A stretch of 20,739 bases of DNA from Burkholderiales bacterium (GTDB lineage: Bacteria; Pseudomonadota; Gammaproteobacteria; Burkholderiales; Burkholderiaceae_B): NCBI GenBank assembly GCA_005788065.1, contig SXZD01000078.1, positions 1-20,739 of the forward strand, read 5' to 3'. How positions within the stretch are numbered: the first letter of the stretch is position 1; each line of letters opens with the position of its first letter. This document shows positions 1 through 7,435 of this stretch, piece after piece. The position numbers were made by a program, and so were the translations under genes. Under the pieces are notes generated by a model. The model ran no database searches. It saw only the letters and a program-made list of their open reading frames with translations, and had not been told where the DNA came from.

Positions 1-283
1 AAAAACTTTTTTGACATTAAAAATTCTATCCTTTATCTTTCAAAAATTGACACTTCTTCATTTGTCAAAAAATGCAAACTTTTAAAAAGTTTTGATACAT
101 ACAATTTTAACTTCAACAATTCGCCCTGCTAATGGATTGTTCATTGCTTACATGTTTATCATCATATATTGCCATACTATTAAGTTAGAGCTGAAGAATA
201 TAGTTGTGATAATCTATTAGCAATAAAATTTATCTACTTGTAATTTGGATCAACAAGATATTCAGGATTTGAATTCCTGGGAT
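1..283. other. AT-rich DNA of unknown origin at window start
   Basis: By hand count the first 240 bases have about 61 G or C (about 25%), against clearly GC-rich coding DNA in the rest of the window. No gene is recognisable on either strand; short A and T runs dominate, with one small palindrome at 77-91 (AACTTTT-A-AAAAGTT). The flagellar ATPase gene runs into this stretch and loses its normal sequence at about 281-283. It could be inserted or transferred DNA, a rearrangement, host DNA or an assembly chimera. The sequence alone does not decide between these. Confidence 0.7.
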
Positions 284-1198
284 GATCAGCAGTACGTCAT
301 GGCCCTGATCCCGAAAATGTTCAGCCAACGTGGTGGCGTAGGTAGCACCCTGCATGCGCAGCAACGGTGAGCAGTCTGCCGGTGCAGCCACCACCACAGA
401 ACGCTTCAGACCCTCTTCACCCAAGATGTCTTCGATGAATTCCTTGACTTCACGGCCACGCTCACCGATCAAACCCACCACGATGCGGTCCGCTTTCGAA
501 TACTTGGCCATCATGCCCAGCAGCACCGACTTGCCCACACCCGAACCGGCGAACAAGCCCAGACGTTGGCCCTTGCCAACCGTGAGCAACGCATTGATGG
601 CGCGTACACCAACATCCATCGATTCACGCACGGGCTTGCGACGGATGGGGTTCAGGGGCGGCGCAGACAGCGGCGCCTTGCGTTCGAAATTGAGCACACC
701 CAAACCATCAAGCGGACGACCGTTGGCATCAACCACGCGGCCCAGCATGCCGTCACCGACGGGCAGGTGGCGCACCATCATTTCTTCACGCGAAAAGTGC
801 GCAGGCGCCTGACCGGGTTTGATGTCAGACCATTCCAGCGCCTGTGGCAATACCTTTGCGCCGGGGCGAATGCCCGCCACGTCTCCCATGGGCATGAGGA
901 AGGTACAGCCATCACCAAAACCCACAACCTCTGCTTCAATGAAGTGATTGTCGGACTGCTCGACCAGACAGGCTGTGCCCACTGGTGCGTGGGTGCCGGT
1001 GGCTTCCATCACAAGTCCCGATACACGGATCACCTTGCCCTGCCATGCACGGTCGTCGGCCAATGTAACGCGTTGCGTGACATGGGACACCCAATCGTGG
1101 ATGTTGTTGGCGAGTGGCTTATCGGGCTTATGCATGGCGCTGTATGTATCGGTTTTTACTGATATATCAGTTTTTGCTGATGTATTTTCAAAATTCAT
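230..1198 (-). CDS. fliI: FliI, flagellar export ATPase, truncated at the 3' end
   Basis: FliI is the cytoplasmic ATPase of the flagellar type III export apparatus, related to the F1 beta subunit and held by FliH. Counting from the ATG at 1198, the protein has a beta-barrel-like N-terminal domain to about residue 115, then the nucleotide-binding core with Walker A AGSGVGKS at 217-224 and a GERGRE segment at 245-250. Normal sequence stops at DVLLI (301-305), exactly where the Walker B aspartate (LLIMDSLTR in the family) should follow. The remaining 17 residues are unrelated and come from AT-rich DNA. A full FliI is about 440-480 residues, so the catalytic C-terminal third is missing and this product should not hydrolyse ATP. 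A GTG at 1216 is an alternative start. fliI lies 35 bp after fliH, as usual. Confidence 0.9.
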   Translation of the reverse strand: MNFENTSAKTDISVKTDTYSAMHKPDKPLANNIHDWVSHVTQRVTLADDRAWQGKVIRVSGLVMEATGTHAPVGTACLVEQSDNHFIEAEVVGFGDGCTFLMPMGDVAGIRPGAKVLPQALEWSDIKPGQAPAHFSREEMMVRHLPVGDGMLGRVVDANGRPLDGLGVLNFERKAPLSAPPLNPIRRKPVRESMDVGVRAINALLTVGKGQRLGLFAGSGVGKSVLLGMMAKYSKADRIVVGLIGERGREVKEFIEDILGEEGLKRSVVVAAPADCSPLLRMQGATYATTLAEHFRDQGHDVLLIIPGIQILNILLIQITSR

Positions 1199-1233
1199 CA
1201 GGGTGCGACGTTGCACCCGGTATGATCTGAACC

Positions 1234-2037
1234 CTATATGAATCGCTGATGCTTCACATCACTGGTGAATGTCTCAACAGCGCGCTTCCAGCGGGCTTCC
1301 AGCGAATGGTTTTCTTCACCGTGCGACGTGCGCAACACAAAGCCTCCGGGCGCCATGTTGCTGTCTTCACGAACGCTCTTGAGCAGCGACTCAACGCCGG
1401 ATGACTTCAACGCGGCCAACTGCCTGTGCGTATCCGGATGCATGACCAGTTGGAGATTGCCGCGCAGGTTTTCCTGAACGTTTTCCACTGCAGCAGTGAT
1501 ACGACCTGCAATGTCTGCCGGGTTTTTCAATGCGGACTCTCCAACCACCTGACGTGCCACTGCCAGTGCCATCTGCGTAATCCACTCGGGCAACTGCGCG
1601 CTCAGTAGTTCATGCTGTGCTTGGGTTTGCTCCAATGCCGATTGCAAGGCAGCGGACAATTCATCGCCGTGTGTCTGCGCGCCCTGCTGTTGCTGATCTG
1701 CAAATGCAGCTTCGGCCTGTTCAAGCGCCTGTGCGAAACCCTGTTCAAAACCTTGCCGGGTGCCTGCTTCAATGCCGCGTGCGTGTGCCTCTTCCAGCGC
1801 TTGGCGAATCTGGTCTTCCTGCTCAGGCGTGAACAGCGAGACTGCATCGACCGGTGATGTTACCGATGGTCGATGGCCCGTATGCGCTTTGACCTGTGCA
1901 CGGTTACCCGTACTGGCAAATGCCTCGGCAGAAAATACACGAGGTGAGGACGTCGCGACTGCACTGCCGGACAGGGCCTGCGGCTGCCATGCTTGAACCT
2001 GGCGAACCGATGCAGCGCGGATGATGCGATCAGACAT
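1234..2037 (-). CDS. fliH: FliH, negative regulator/stator of the FliI ATPase
   Basis: FliH forms a dimeric peripheral stalk that binds FliI and docks it on the C-ring. This 267-residue protein has a low-complexity N-terminal part and a run of glycines spaced four apart around residues 87-101 (GIEAGTRQGFEQGF), the GxxxG repeat typical of FliH. A glutamine- and alanine-rich coiled-coil region follows, then the conserved C-terminal domain (MALAVARQVVGE and PGGFVLRT). The ATG at 2037 is preferred over an upstream in-frame GTG at 2049 because GGGGAA lies a suitable distance before it. The start overlaps the fliG stop by 8 bases, which suggests translational coupling. Length is close to the family norm. 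Confidence 0.9.
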   Translation of the reverse strand: MSDRIIRAASVRQVQAWQPQALSGSAVATSSPRVFSAEAFASTGNRAQVKAHTGHRPSVTSPVDAVSLFTPEQEDQIRQALEEAHARGIEAGTRQGFEQGFAQALEQAEAAFADQQQQGAQTHGDELSAALQSALEQTQAQHELLSAQLPEWITQMALAVARQVVGESALKNPADIAGRITAAVENVQENLRGNLQLVMHPDTHRQLAALKSSGVESLLKSVREDSNMAPGGFVLRTSHGEENHSLEARWKRAVETFTSDVKHQRFI

Positions 2038-3025
2038 AGGCTTCCCCACCGCCCTTGTTGATGATCACATCACCGCTTTCGGCCAAACGCTGCACAATCT
2101 TCAGCACGTCTTTCTGAGCCTTCTCAACCGTAGACAGCTTGGTGGGCGGCAGGCCTTCAAGTTCTTCGCGAGCAGCAGCGGCCGCGCGGGAGGACATGTT
2201 TTCGAAGATGCGCTCACGCAGGCTTTCCGGAGAACCCTTCATGGCAACCACCAGCACATCGCTTGGAATCTCGCCCAGCAATGTCTGCAGGCTGCGTTCG
2301 TCCAGATCCATGAGGTTATCGAACACAAACATCTCGCTCCTGATGCGCTGTGACAGATCGCTGTCCAGTGCGGAGATGGATTCGAACACCTCGCGCTCTG
2401 TTGCAGAGCCGATGAACTTCAGGATCTCTGCTGCTGTCTTGGCACCGCCTTCCGGCTCTGTCTGCGTGTCAGTACGCGACAGGATCTTGCCCAGCGCTTC
2501 GTTCAGTTCCTTGATGGCCATGGGTTTGACATCGTTCAGGTTAGCAATGCGGACAATCACTTCGTCACGCACTTCCGCCGGAAAGTGCTTCAGCACAGTA
2601 GCGGCCTGGTCGCGGTCCAGACGTACCAGAATGGTCGCCACCACCTGCGGATGCTCATCTTCAATCAGCTTGGCGATCTGGGGCGGCGCCATCACCTTCA
2701 GGCGCTGCAGTTCGTCACCGCTAAGGATGCGGTTGACCATGGGTTCGGCCTGCTCTTCGCCCAGTGCCTTGTTCAGCGCATTGCGTACATACGATTCGGT
2801 ATCCAGACCCACTGTACCGCGCTGTGCGGCCTGACGAACCATGTCGCGGCCCACATGCGTGACGCTCTCATTGCTGATGGAACGCATCTGCGCCATGCGC
2901 AAGCCCAGTTGCTGCAGCGTCTCGGGCGACAGGTAGCGCATCACGCTGGCTGCATCTTCTTCACCCAGGGACAACAGCAGGATTGCGCTCTTGTCCACAC
3001 CATTCAATTGCAGTTCGGTACTCAT
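2030..3025 (-). CDS. fliG: FliG, flagellar motor switch protein
   Basis: FliG is the rotor protein of the C-ring; it joins FliF to FliM/FliN and interacts with MotA to generate torque. From the ATG at 3025 it is 331 residues, the same length as the E. coli protein. It has the N-terminal FliF-binding domain (DKSAILLLSLGEEDA), the middle-domain EHPQ motif at 124-127, and the C-terminal torque helix LRERIFENMSSRAA near 269-282 followed by REEL at 286-289. The usual acidic pair there is Asp-Asp; here it is Glu-Glu, a conservative change. The start is chosen because ATGA at 3022-3025 overlaps the fliF stop and GGAG lies upstream. Confidence 0.96.
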   Translation of the reverse strand: MSTELQLNGVDKSAILLLSLGEEDAASVMRYLSPETLQQLGLRMAQMRSISNESVTHVGRDMVRQAAQRGTVGLDTESYVRNALNKALGEEQAEPMVNRILSGDELQRLKVMAPPQIAKLIEDEHPQVVATILVRLDRDQAATVLKHFPAEVRDEVIVRIANLNDVKPMAIKELNEALGKILSRTDTQTEPEGGAKTAAEILKFIGSATEREVFESISALDSDLSQRIRSEMFVFDNLMDLDERSLQTLLGEIPSDVLVVAMKGSPESLRERIFENMSSRAAAAAREELEGLPPTKLSTVEKAQKDVLKIVQRLAESGDVIINKGGGEAYV

Positions 3026-4818
3026 GCATCCATCTCCATCCATGAGGCCACGATATTGGCCACCAGTTGCGGATTCTCACGGGCCAGGCGGCGTACTTCT
3101 TCCACCTGACGCTGCTCGCCGATTGCGGTACGCAGCACGGGACCATCCTGACCACCGCTGACCAACTCAACCGACACACCATCATCCTCCGTACCTGGGG
3201 TAGGCAGGGCCGGTGTTGCAGCGGCACCCTGCCCCGCCAGCAGCGGATCATTGCCTGCTGCGGCGTTGGCACCGTTTGCGGCATCACTGCCGTCCGCACC
3301 CGCTTGCGCTGAAGCGTCAGAAGCCTGCGCCAGCTTGCGTTCCTGCGCCTTGAGCATGGGGCGCATCACACCGAAAATCAGCGCAATGGCAACCAGACCA
3401 GCGATCAAGGGTGTGGCCAGCGAACGGGCCAGATCCATAATGGCCGCTTTCTGGTCAAGTGCCTCCGGTGCTTCGCCAGACTTGACGTTGAAAGACTGGT
3501 TGACCACATTGACCTTGTCGCCGCGCTGTTCGCTGTAGCCAATTGCTTCGCGTACCAGCGAGGAGACCTTGTTGATTTCATCCTGCGTCAGCGGCAGGGA
3601 CTTACCATCTGCGGTCTCGCCCATGACGGCGCGGTCATTGATCAGAACCGCTACCGAGAGACGACGCAGCGCACCGACTTGCGGACGGGTTGTGGTGGTG
3701 GCGCGATCCAGCTCATAGTTGGTGGTGGCATCGCGACGGGAGGCGCGCGCATTGACCGCACCGGGGGCTTCCGTGCCGGGGCGTGCACCGCCGATGGGAG
3801 CCTGCGCGCCGCCGGGTGGCGTGTTGCTGGTCATGCCGGGAATGCCTGAGGGATTGGCACCATCGGCTTCACGGTTCTCGCTGATCTGTTCACTGCGGAT
3901 GGCAGCTCTGGTGAGATCAGTGTTGGGGCGGAAGGTTTCTTCCGAACGCTCCACCCGTGAAAAGTCGAGATCGGCCGTGACCGTTGCACGCACGTTGTCT
4001 GCACCGTACACCGGCACGAGCATGTCCATCACGCGGCGCATGTACAACTGCTCCAGTGACTGCTGATACTGCAGCGCTGCATTGCCGAGACCGGACACCT
4101 CATCCACCGTGCTATCGGTGGTGAGCAGATTGCCGTTCTGATCCACGATGCTGACATTGCGTGCGCTCAGTTCAGGAACGCTGCTGGACACCAGATGCAC
4201 GATACCCTGAATCTGTTGACGCTCCAGCGCACGACCGGGGTACAGATTGACCACCACGCTGGCGGTCGGCTTGTTCTGGTCGCGCAAAAAGACGGAAGGC
4301 TTGGGAATGGCAAGGTGGACACGCGCACCCTTGACAGCACCGAGCGACTGGATGGAACGTACCAGTTCACCCTCGAGTGCGCGCTGGTAGTTCACCTGTT
4401 CCTGAAACTGGGTCACGCCCATTTTCTGGCCATCCAGAATTTCAAAACCGGCGATGCGACCTTTGGGCAGGCCTTGTGTGGCCATTTTCAGGCGGGCTTC
4501 ATGCACGAACTCAGCAGGCACCAGAATGGCATTGCCTGAATCGCTGATGCGGTAAGGCACGTTCATCTGCGTCAGTGCCGCAGTAACCGCACCGGCATCC
4601 TCATCGGCCAAACCGGCGAACAGCGGTTTGTAGACCGGCTGGGTGGAGAGGAAAAATGCGGCGATCACGCCAGTGAGCACCATGGCGATCATGCCCAGCA
4701 AGCCGAGCTTGCGGCCGGCGGGCATCGCATTGAAGGTGCGGATGAATTGCTGCGGATTGAGGCCCGCGCCGCCTGTTGCGACTGCTGCGCCGTTGTTCAA
4801 GACCTGTACGTCTGCCAT
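3022..4818 (-). CDS. fliF: FliF, flagellar MS-ring protein
   Basis: FliF oligomerises in the inner membrane to form the MS ring, the base of the flagellum. Numbering from the GTG at 4827 (the ATG at 4818 is residue 4), transmembrane helix 1 is at about 41-61. The ring-building YscJ/FliF periplasmic domain follows (LVRSIQSLGAVKGARVHLAIP). Helix 2 lies at about 470-490, and the C-terminal cytoplasmic FliG-binding peptide (RLARENPQLVANIVASWMEMD) at 580-600. An alanine/glycine-rich linker sits between helix 2 and the tail. At about 600 residues it is somewhat longer than E. coli FliF (552). Neither candidate start has a clear Shine-Dalgarno sequence; the ATG is preferred. The gene is coupled to fliG by ATGA and follows a 197-bp gap with repeats. 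Confidence 0.95.
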   Translation of the reverse strand: MADVQVLNNGAAVATGGAGLNPQQFIRTFNAMPAGRKLGLLGMIAMVLTGVIAAFFLSTQPVYKPLFAGLADEDAGAVTAALTQMNVPYRISDSGNAILVPAEFVHEARLKMATQGLPKGRIAGFEILDGQKMGVTQFQEQVNYQRALEGELVRSIQSLGAVKGARVHLAIPKPSVFLRDQNKPTASVVVNLYPGRALERQQIQGIVHLVSSSVPELSARNVSIVDQNGNLLTTDSTVDEVSGLGNAALQYQQSLEQLYMRRVMDMLVPVYGADNVRATVTADLDFSRVERSEETFRPNTDLTRAAIRSEQISENREADGANPSGIPGMTSNTPPGGAQAPIGGARPGTEAPGAVNARASRRDATTNYELDRATTTTRPQVGALRRLSVAVLINDRAVMGETADGKSLPLTQDEINKVSSLVREAIGYSEQRGDKVNVVNQSFNVKSGEAPEALDQKAAIMDLARSLATPLIAGLVAIALIFGVMRPMLKAQERKLAQASDASAQAGADGSDAANGANAAAGNDPLLAGQGAAATPALPTPGTEDDGVSVELVSGGQDGPVLRTAIGEQRQVEEVRRLARENPQLVANIVASWMEMDA

Positions 4819-4960
4819 AGCTGCCACACATCGGTTGTTCTGTTATCGATATTGTGGCGACTGGCTGGCGTTTTCAGGGGGGAGAAAGCAGTAAAAACCG
4901 AGGGGTATCAGGTCGTCCCTCTTACGGGGAGCGAACGCATTTGCGCGGGGATTCGGGGCA

Positions 4961-4988
4961 AGTGACCGAGTGACCGAGTGACCGAGTG
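4961..4988. repeat. 8-bp tandem repeat, three copies plus a partial copy
   Basis: AGTGACCG occurs three times in a row (4961-4984), followed by AGTG. The array lies in the gap between fliT and fliF on the leader side of fliF. Its sequence matches the fliT stop region in inverted orientation (CACTCGG at 5017-5023), so the array may have grown from that stem. Copy number could vary by replication slippage. Confidence 0.85.
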
Positions 4989-5023
4989 GTATGCACCCAA
5001 GGTGCAAAGACGGTATCACTCGG
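4982..5023 (-). terminator. Nested stem-loop at the end of fliT
   Basis: CCGAGTG at 4982-4988 pairs with CACTCGG at 5017-5023, and inside it TGCACC (4992-4997) pairs with GGTGCA (5001-5006) across a CAA loop. The outer arm includes the last codons and stop of fliT. No T-run follows, so a classical intrinsic terminator is not shown. An mRNA-processing or attenuation structure between fliT and fliF is equally possible. Confidence 0.4.
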
Positions 5024-5372
5024 ACAGATCCACCATCTCCTGCAATCGCTTGGCAGTGCGCAGGCTGGCTGCCTCGCGCTTGAACACGGCTGACTGCTGC
5101 GCAAGACATTCGGTAGCTTCGCGCTGGTCTTCCAGTGCCTGGGTCAAATACAAAATGCGTGATGTCTTTTGCAGGTCATCCAACTCGCCCGCAACCTCTT
5201 CCACGCGCGCCATCAAACCGGTCACCTCGACCAACTCGCATTGCGCATCGGCCACTGCATCCCAATCTCCCGCTTGGGCGCATTCCAGAATGCGGGATGA
5301 TACCGCGGCAAGCCTTGCATACAATCGCAAGACGTGATCGGCATCGGGATCAAATGAGAATACCAGACTCAT
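5016..5372 (-). CDS. fliT: FliT-like flagellar export chaperone
   Basis: FliT proteins are small helical cytoplasmic chaperones for the filament cap FliD; in enterobacteria they also bind FlhDC and lower its activity. The product is 118 residues, all predicted helix, with a conserved-looking start (SLVFSFDPD) and heptad-like charged segments (VEEVAGELDDLQKTSRIL). The family is poorly conserved, so the call rests on size, composition and position directly after fliS. The start at 5372 overlaps the fliS stop as ATGA. An upstream in-frame extension to 5435 lies wholly inside fliS and is rejected. Confidence 0.75.
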   Translation of the reverse strand: MSLVFSFDPDADHVLRLYARLAAVSSRILECAQAGDWDAVADAQCELVEVTGLMARVEEVAGELDDLQKTSRILYLTQALEDQREATECLAQQSAVFKREAASLRTAKRLQEMVDLSE

Positions 5373-5755
5373 GATGTGACCTGACCGCCAATGGCCATCC
5401 ACGCTTCGCGGATGTTTTCGACCATACCGATGCACACCTGAAGTTTCTCTTCATCATTGCGTGCGGATGCGATCACCATATGCTGGCTGACATATTCATA
5501 AATGCCCATCAATTGGGTGGAAATATCCCCACCCTTTTCGAAATCAAGCGCCGGGATAAGCCCCTCTTGCAAAATGCGCAGTGCGCGGCTGATTTCCTCG
5601 CCCTTTTTCAGCGGATTGTTGCCCCGCATGTGCGCCAGCGCAAAGCGCATGGACTCGAGCAAACCGTCATACAGCATCACAATGAGCTGGTGCGGTGAGG
5701 CCGCATTGACCTGCGACTCGATGCTGACTTTGGCATAGGCTCTGACTCCGAACAT
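5369..5755 (-). CDS. fliS: FliS, flagellin export chaperone
   Basis: FliS binds the C-terminus of flagellin in the cytoplasm, prevents early polymerisation and delivers it to FlhA. The 128-residue product shows the family pattern: an N-terminal AYAKVSIESQV, then ASPHQLIVMLYDGLLESM (residues about 19-36), and the central IYEYVSQHMVIAS segment. AGGAG lies 8 bases before the ATG at 5755. It is followed by fliT with an ATGA overlap, the standard fliST arrangement. Finding it between flhB and fliF rather than next to fliD is unusual; here fliD sits about 12 kb away. Confidence 0.95.
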   Translation of the reverse strand: MFGVRAYAKVSIESQVNAASPHQLIVMLYDGLLESMRFALAHMRGNNPLKKGEEISRALRILQEGLIPALDFEKGGDISTQLMGIYEYVSQHMVIASARNDEEKLQVCIGMVENIREAWMAIGGQVTS

Positions 5756-5836
5756 GCTGCATACTCCTCAATACCTGTCAGTGTAATGAACTCACGGCTG
5801 ACGTGAATAAAAGAAATCAGTGAAAAACAGGACATA

Positions 5837-7435
5837 TCAGGCTGCACCGGGCCCGGGGTCCATCCCCTGCGGAATATCGTCGACCTGCGGGAACAGCGTT
5901 GCATCGATCGAACCGTTTTTCATGGTCATGATGTAGGCCAGCAGTTTGGCCACCGCCGTAAACAGCGTGGACGGAATCTCATGGTCGAGTTCCACATGTG
6001 CATACAAGGCACGCGCCAGGGGCGGCATTTCCATCATGGGTACGTTGTTTTCTTTGGCCAGTTCCCGTATCTTCAGCGCCACTTCACCAGCGCCCTTGGC
6101 CACCACCACCGGTGCGCGTCCAAGACCTTCGCTGTAAGAAAGTGCCACCGAATAGTGCGTGGGGTTGGTGACCACCACATCGGCCTTGGCCACCTTGGCC
6201 ATCATGCGGCTGCGGGCCCGTTCACGCTGCAACTGGCGGATGCGTCCCTTGAGCATGGGGTCGCCTTCGGACTCCTTGGCTTCGTCCTTCACTTCCTGCA
6301 GGCTCATGCGCAGGTCGTGGTAGTACTTCCACAACTGGTAAGGCGCATCGATGGACACAATGACAAAAAATGCCAGTGACATGAACACCGCGTCCCACAC
6401 GGCTCGCTGACCGGCCATGCCGATGCCCTCGTCAATGCTCAGACCGATCATGGCCGGGTACATCGTCAAGTGGGAAGACAGCAGTTTCCAGCCGATGGCG
6501 CCGATGACCACCACCTTGATGATGGACTTGAACAATTCAAATGCTGCGTTGGCCGTGAACAGTTTGGCCAGCCCCGAAATCGGATTGAGCCGGGAAAACT
6601 TGAACTCGTACTGCTTGGCGGAATAGTTGAACCCGCCGATGGCCCCCGGTGATGCGACTGCAAAAAACACCGCAGCAGCCATGACAGGGCTCAACAGCAA
6701 CAGGCCGTCGATCATGATGGACAAAAGCCTGCGCGTCATCAGGCCCTCTTCCTGCAGTTGTGCGGCCGACAGCGAGAATGATGACTGCATCATCTGGGTG
6801 AGCGCTGCTGAAAAATGACCACCGAAGCCGATGAAAAAAACCACGATGCCCAAGAGCAGGACGCCACTGGACAACTCACGCGACCTCGGAACGTTACCTT
6901 CCTCCCGCGCCTTTCGTATCTTCTGTTCGGACGCAGGTAATTCGCGTTCGATATCGGATGATTCGGACATCAGCAGCTCCGCTCTGTAGTGCGATGATAA
7001 GCTGCGCAATTTGCGCAGGCGCTCATTGGGTGATGTGATATCGACCAGGCGAATGCCGAAACGGTCATCGACCACCACCACCTCACCACGCGCGATCAAG
7101 CATCCATTGACCAGCATGTTCAGCGGCGTTCCCGCCATCGAATCAAGCTCCACCACGGATCCGGGTGCAATGCTGAGCAATTCGCGGATGGAAATCCTGG
7201 CACGTCCCAACTCAACCGTCACACCCACCGGAATGTCCATGATCATGTCAATATCACTGGGCACCGCAGCGCGGGGCTGATTGCTCAGTTCATTGAACAC
7301 ATGCGGACGCACGGTGGGCTGCTGCGATTGCGGCATGCCTTGGTGTTGTTCCAGCGCTTCCTGCCACGCGCCGGGCTGAGCCGACATCTGTTCTGCGGAT
7401 TGTTCTGTCACGCTACCCTGAAATGAATCACTCAC
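5837..7435 (-). CDS. FliN-FlhB fusion: switch protein joined to export gate protein
   Basis: One uninterrupted 532-residue frame joins two normally separate proteins. Residues 1-146 are FliN: a variable Gln-rich leader, then the SpoA domain (MDIPVGVTVELGRARI from 65, ending VVDDRFGIRLVDITSPNERLRK). FliN forms the bottom of the C-ring. Residues 156-532 are a complete FlhB: MSESSDIERELPASEQKIRKAREEG at its start, four membrane helices (about 191-206, 238-258, 303-320, 346-364), and a cytoplasmic domain with the self-cleavage motif NPTH at 424-427. FlhB controls the export switch from hook to filament subunits. The join (147-155) is short, and Met156 (ATG at 6970) keeps its own GGAG, so free FlhB may also be made. 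The start at 7435 overlaps the fliM stop as ATGA. A single-base indel or sequencing error near the join would undo the fusion. Confidence 0.9.
   Translation of the reverse strand: MSDSFQGSVTEQSAEQMSAQPGAWQEALEQHQGMPQSQQPTVRPHVFNELSNQPRAAVPSDIDMIMDIPVGVTVELGRARISIRELLSIAPGSVVELDSMAGTPLNMLVNGCLIARGEVVVVDDRFGIRLVDITSPNERLRKLRSLSSHYRAELLMSESSDIERELPASEQKIRKAREEGNVPRSRELSSGVLLLGIVVFFIGFGGHFSAALTQMMQSSFSLSAAQLQEEGLMTRRLLSIMIDGLLLLSPVMAAAVFFAVASPGAIGGFNYSAKQYEFKFSRLNPISGLAKLFTANAAFELFKSIIKVVVIGAIGWKLLSSHLTMYPAMIGLSIDEGIGMAGQRAVWDAVFMSLAFFVIVSIDAPYQLWKYYHDLRMSLQEVKDEAKESEGDPMLKGRIRQLQRERARSRMMAKVAKADVVVTNPTHYSVALSYSEGLGRAPVVVAKGAGEVALKIRELAKENNVPMMEMPPLARALYAHVELDHEIPSTLFTAVAKLLAYIMTMKNGSIDATLFPQVDDIPQGMDPGPGAA
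6968..6980 (-). promoter_or_regulatory. Internal Shine-Dalgarno and ATG for flhB within the fusion
   Basis: GGAG at 6977-6980 lies six bases before ATG at 6970-6968, the normal FlhB first codon (MSESSD). In a neighbouring frame a TGA at 6972-6970 overlaps this ATG as TGATG, the usual form of a coupled stop-start between separate genes. These are sequence remnants, or working signals, of an independent flhB start. Confidence 0.6.

Noticed and set aside
1201..1218. Inverted repeat GGGTGC-GACGTT-GCACCC at the fliI start
   Set aside because: Real as a short palindrome, but no T-run follows and it is too short to call a regulator site; recorded only as a possible translation-control hairpin.
2139..2834. 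Long plus-strand frame opposite fliG
   Set aside because: It is a shadow of the conserved FliG coding sequence, with no ribosome site or family features.
5373..5435. N-terminal extension of FliT
   Set aside because: It lies wholly inside fliS, and the ATGA overlap at 5369-5372 gives a natural start.
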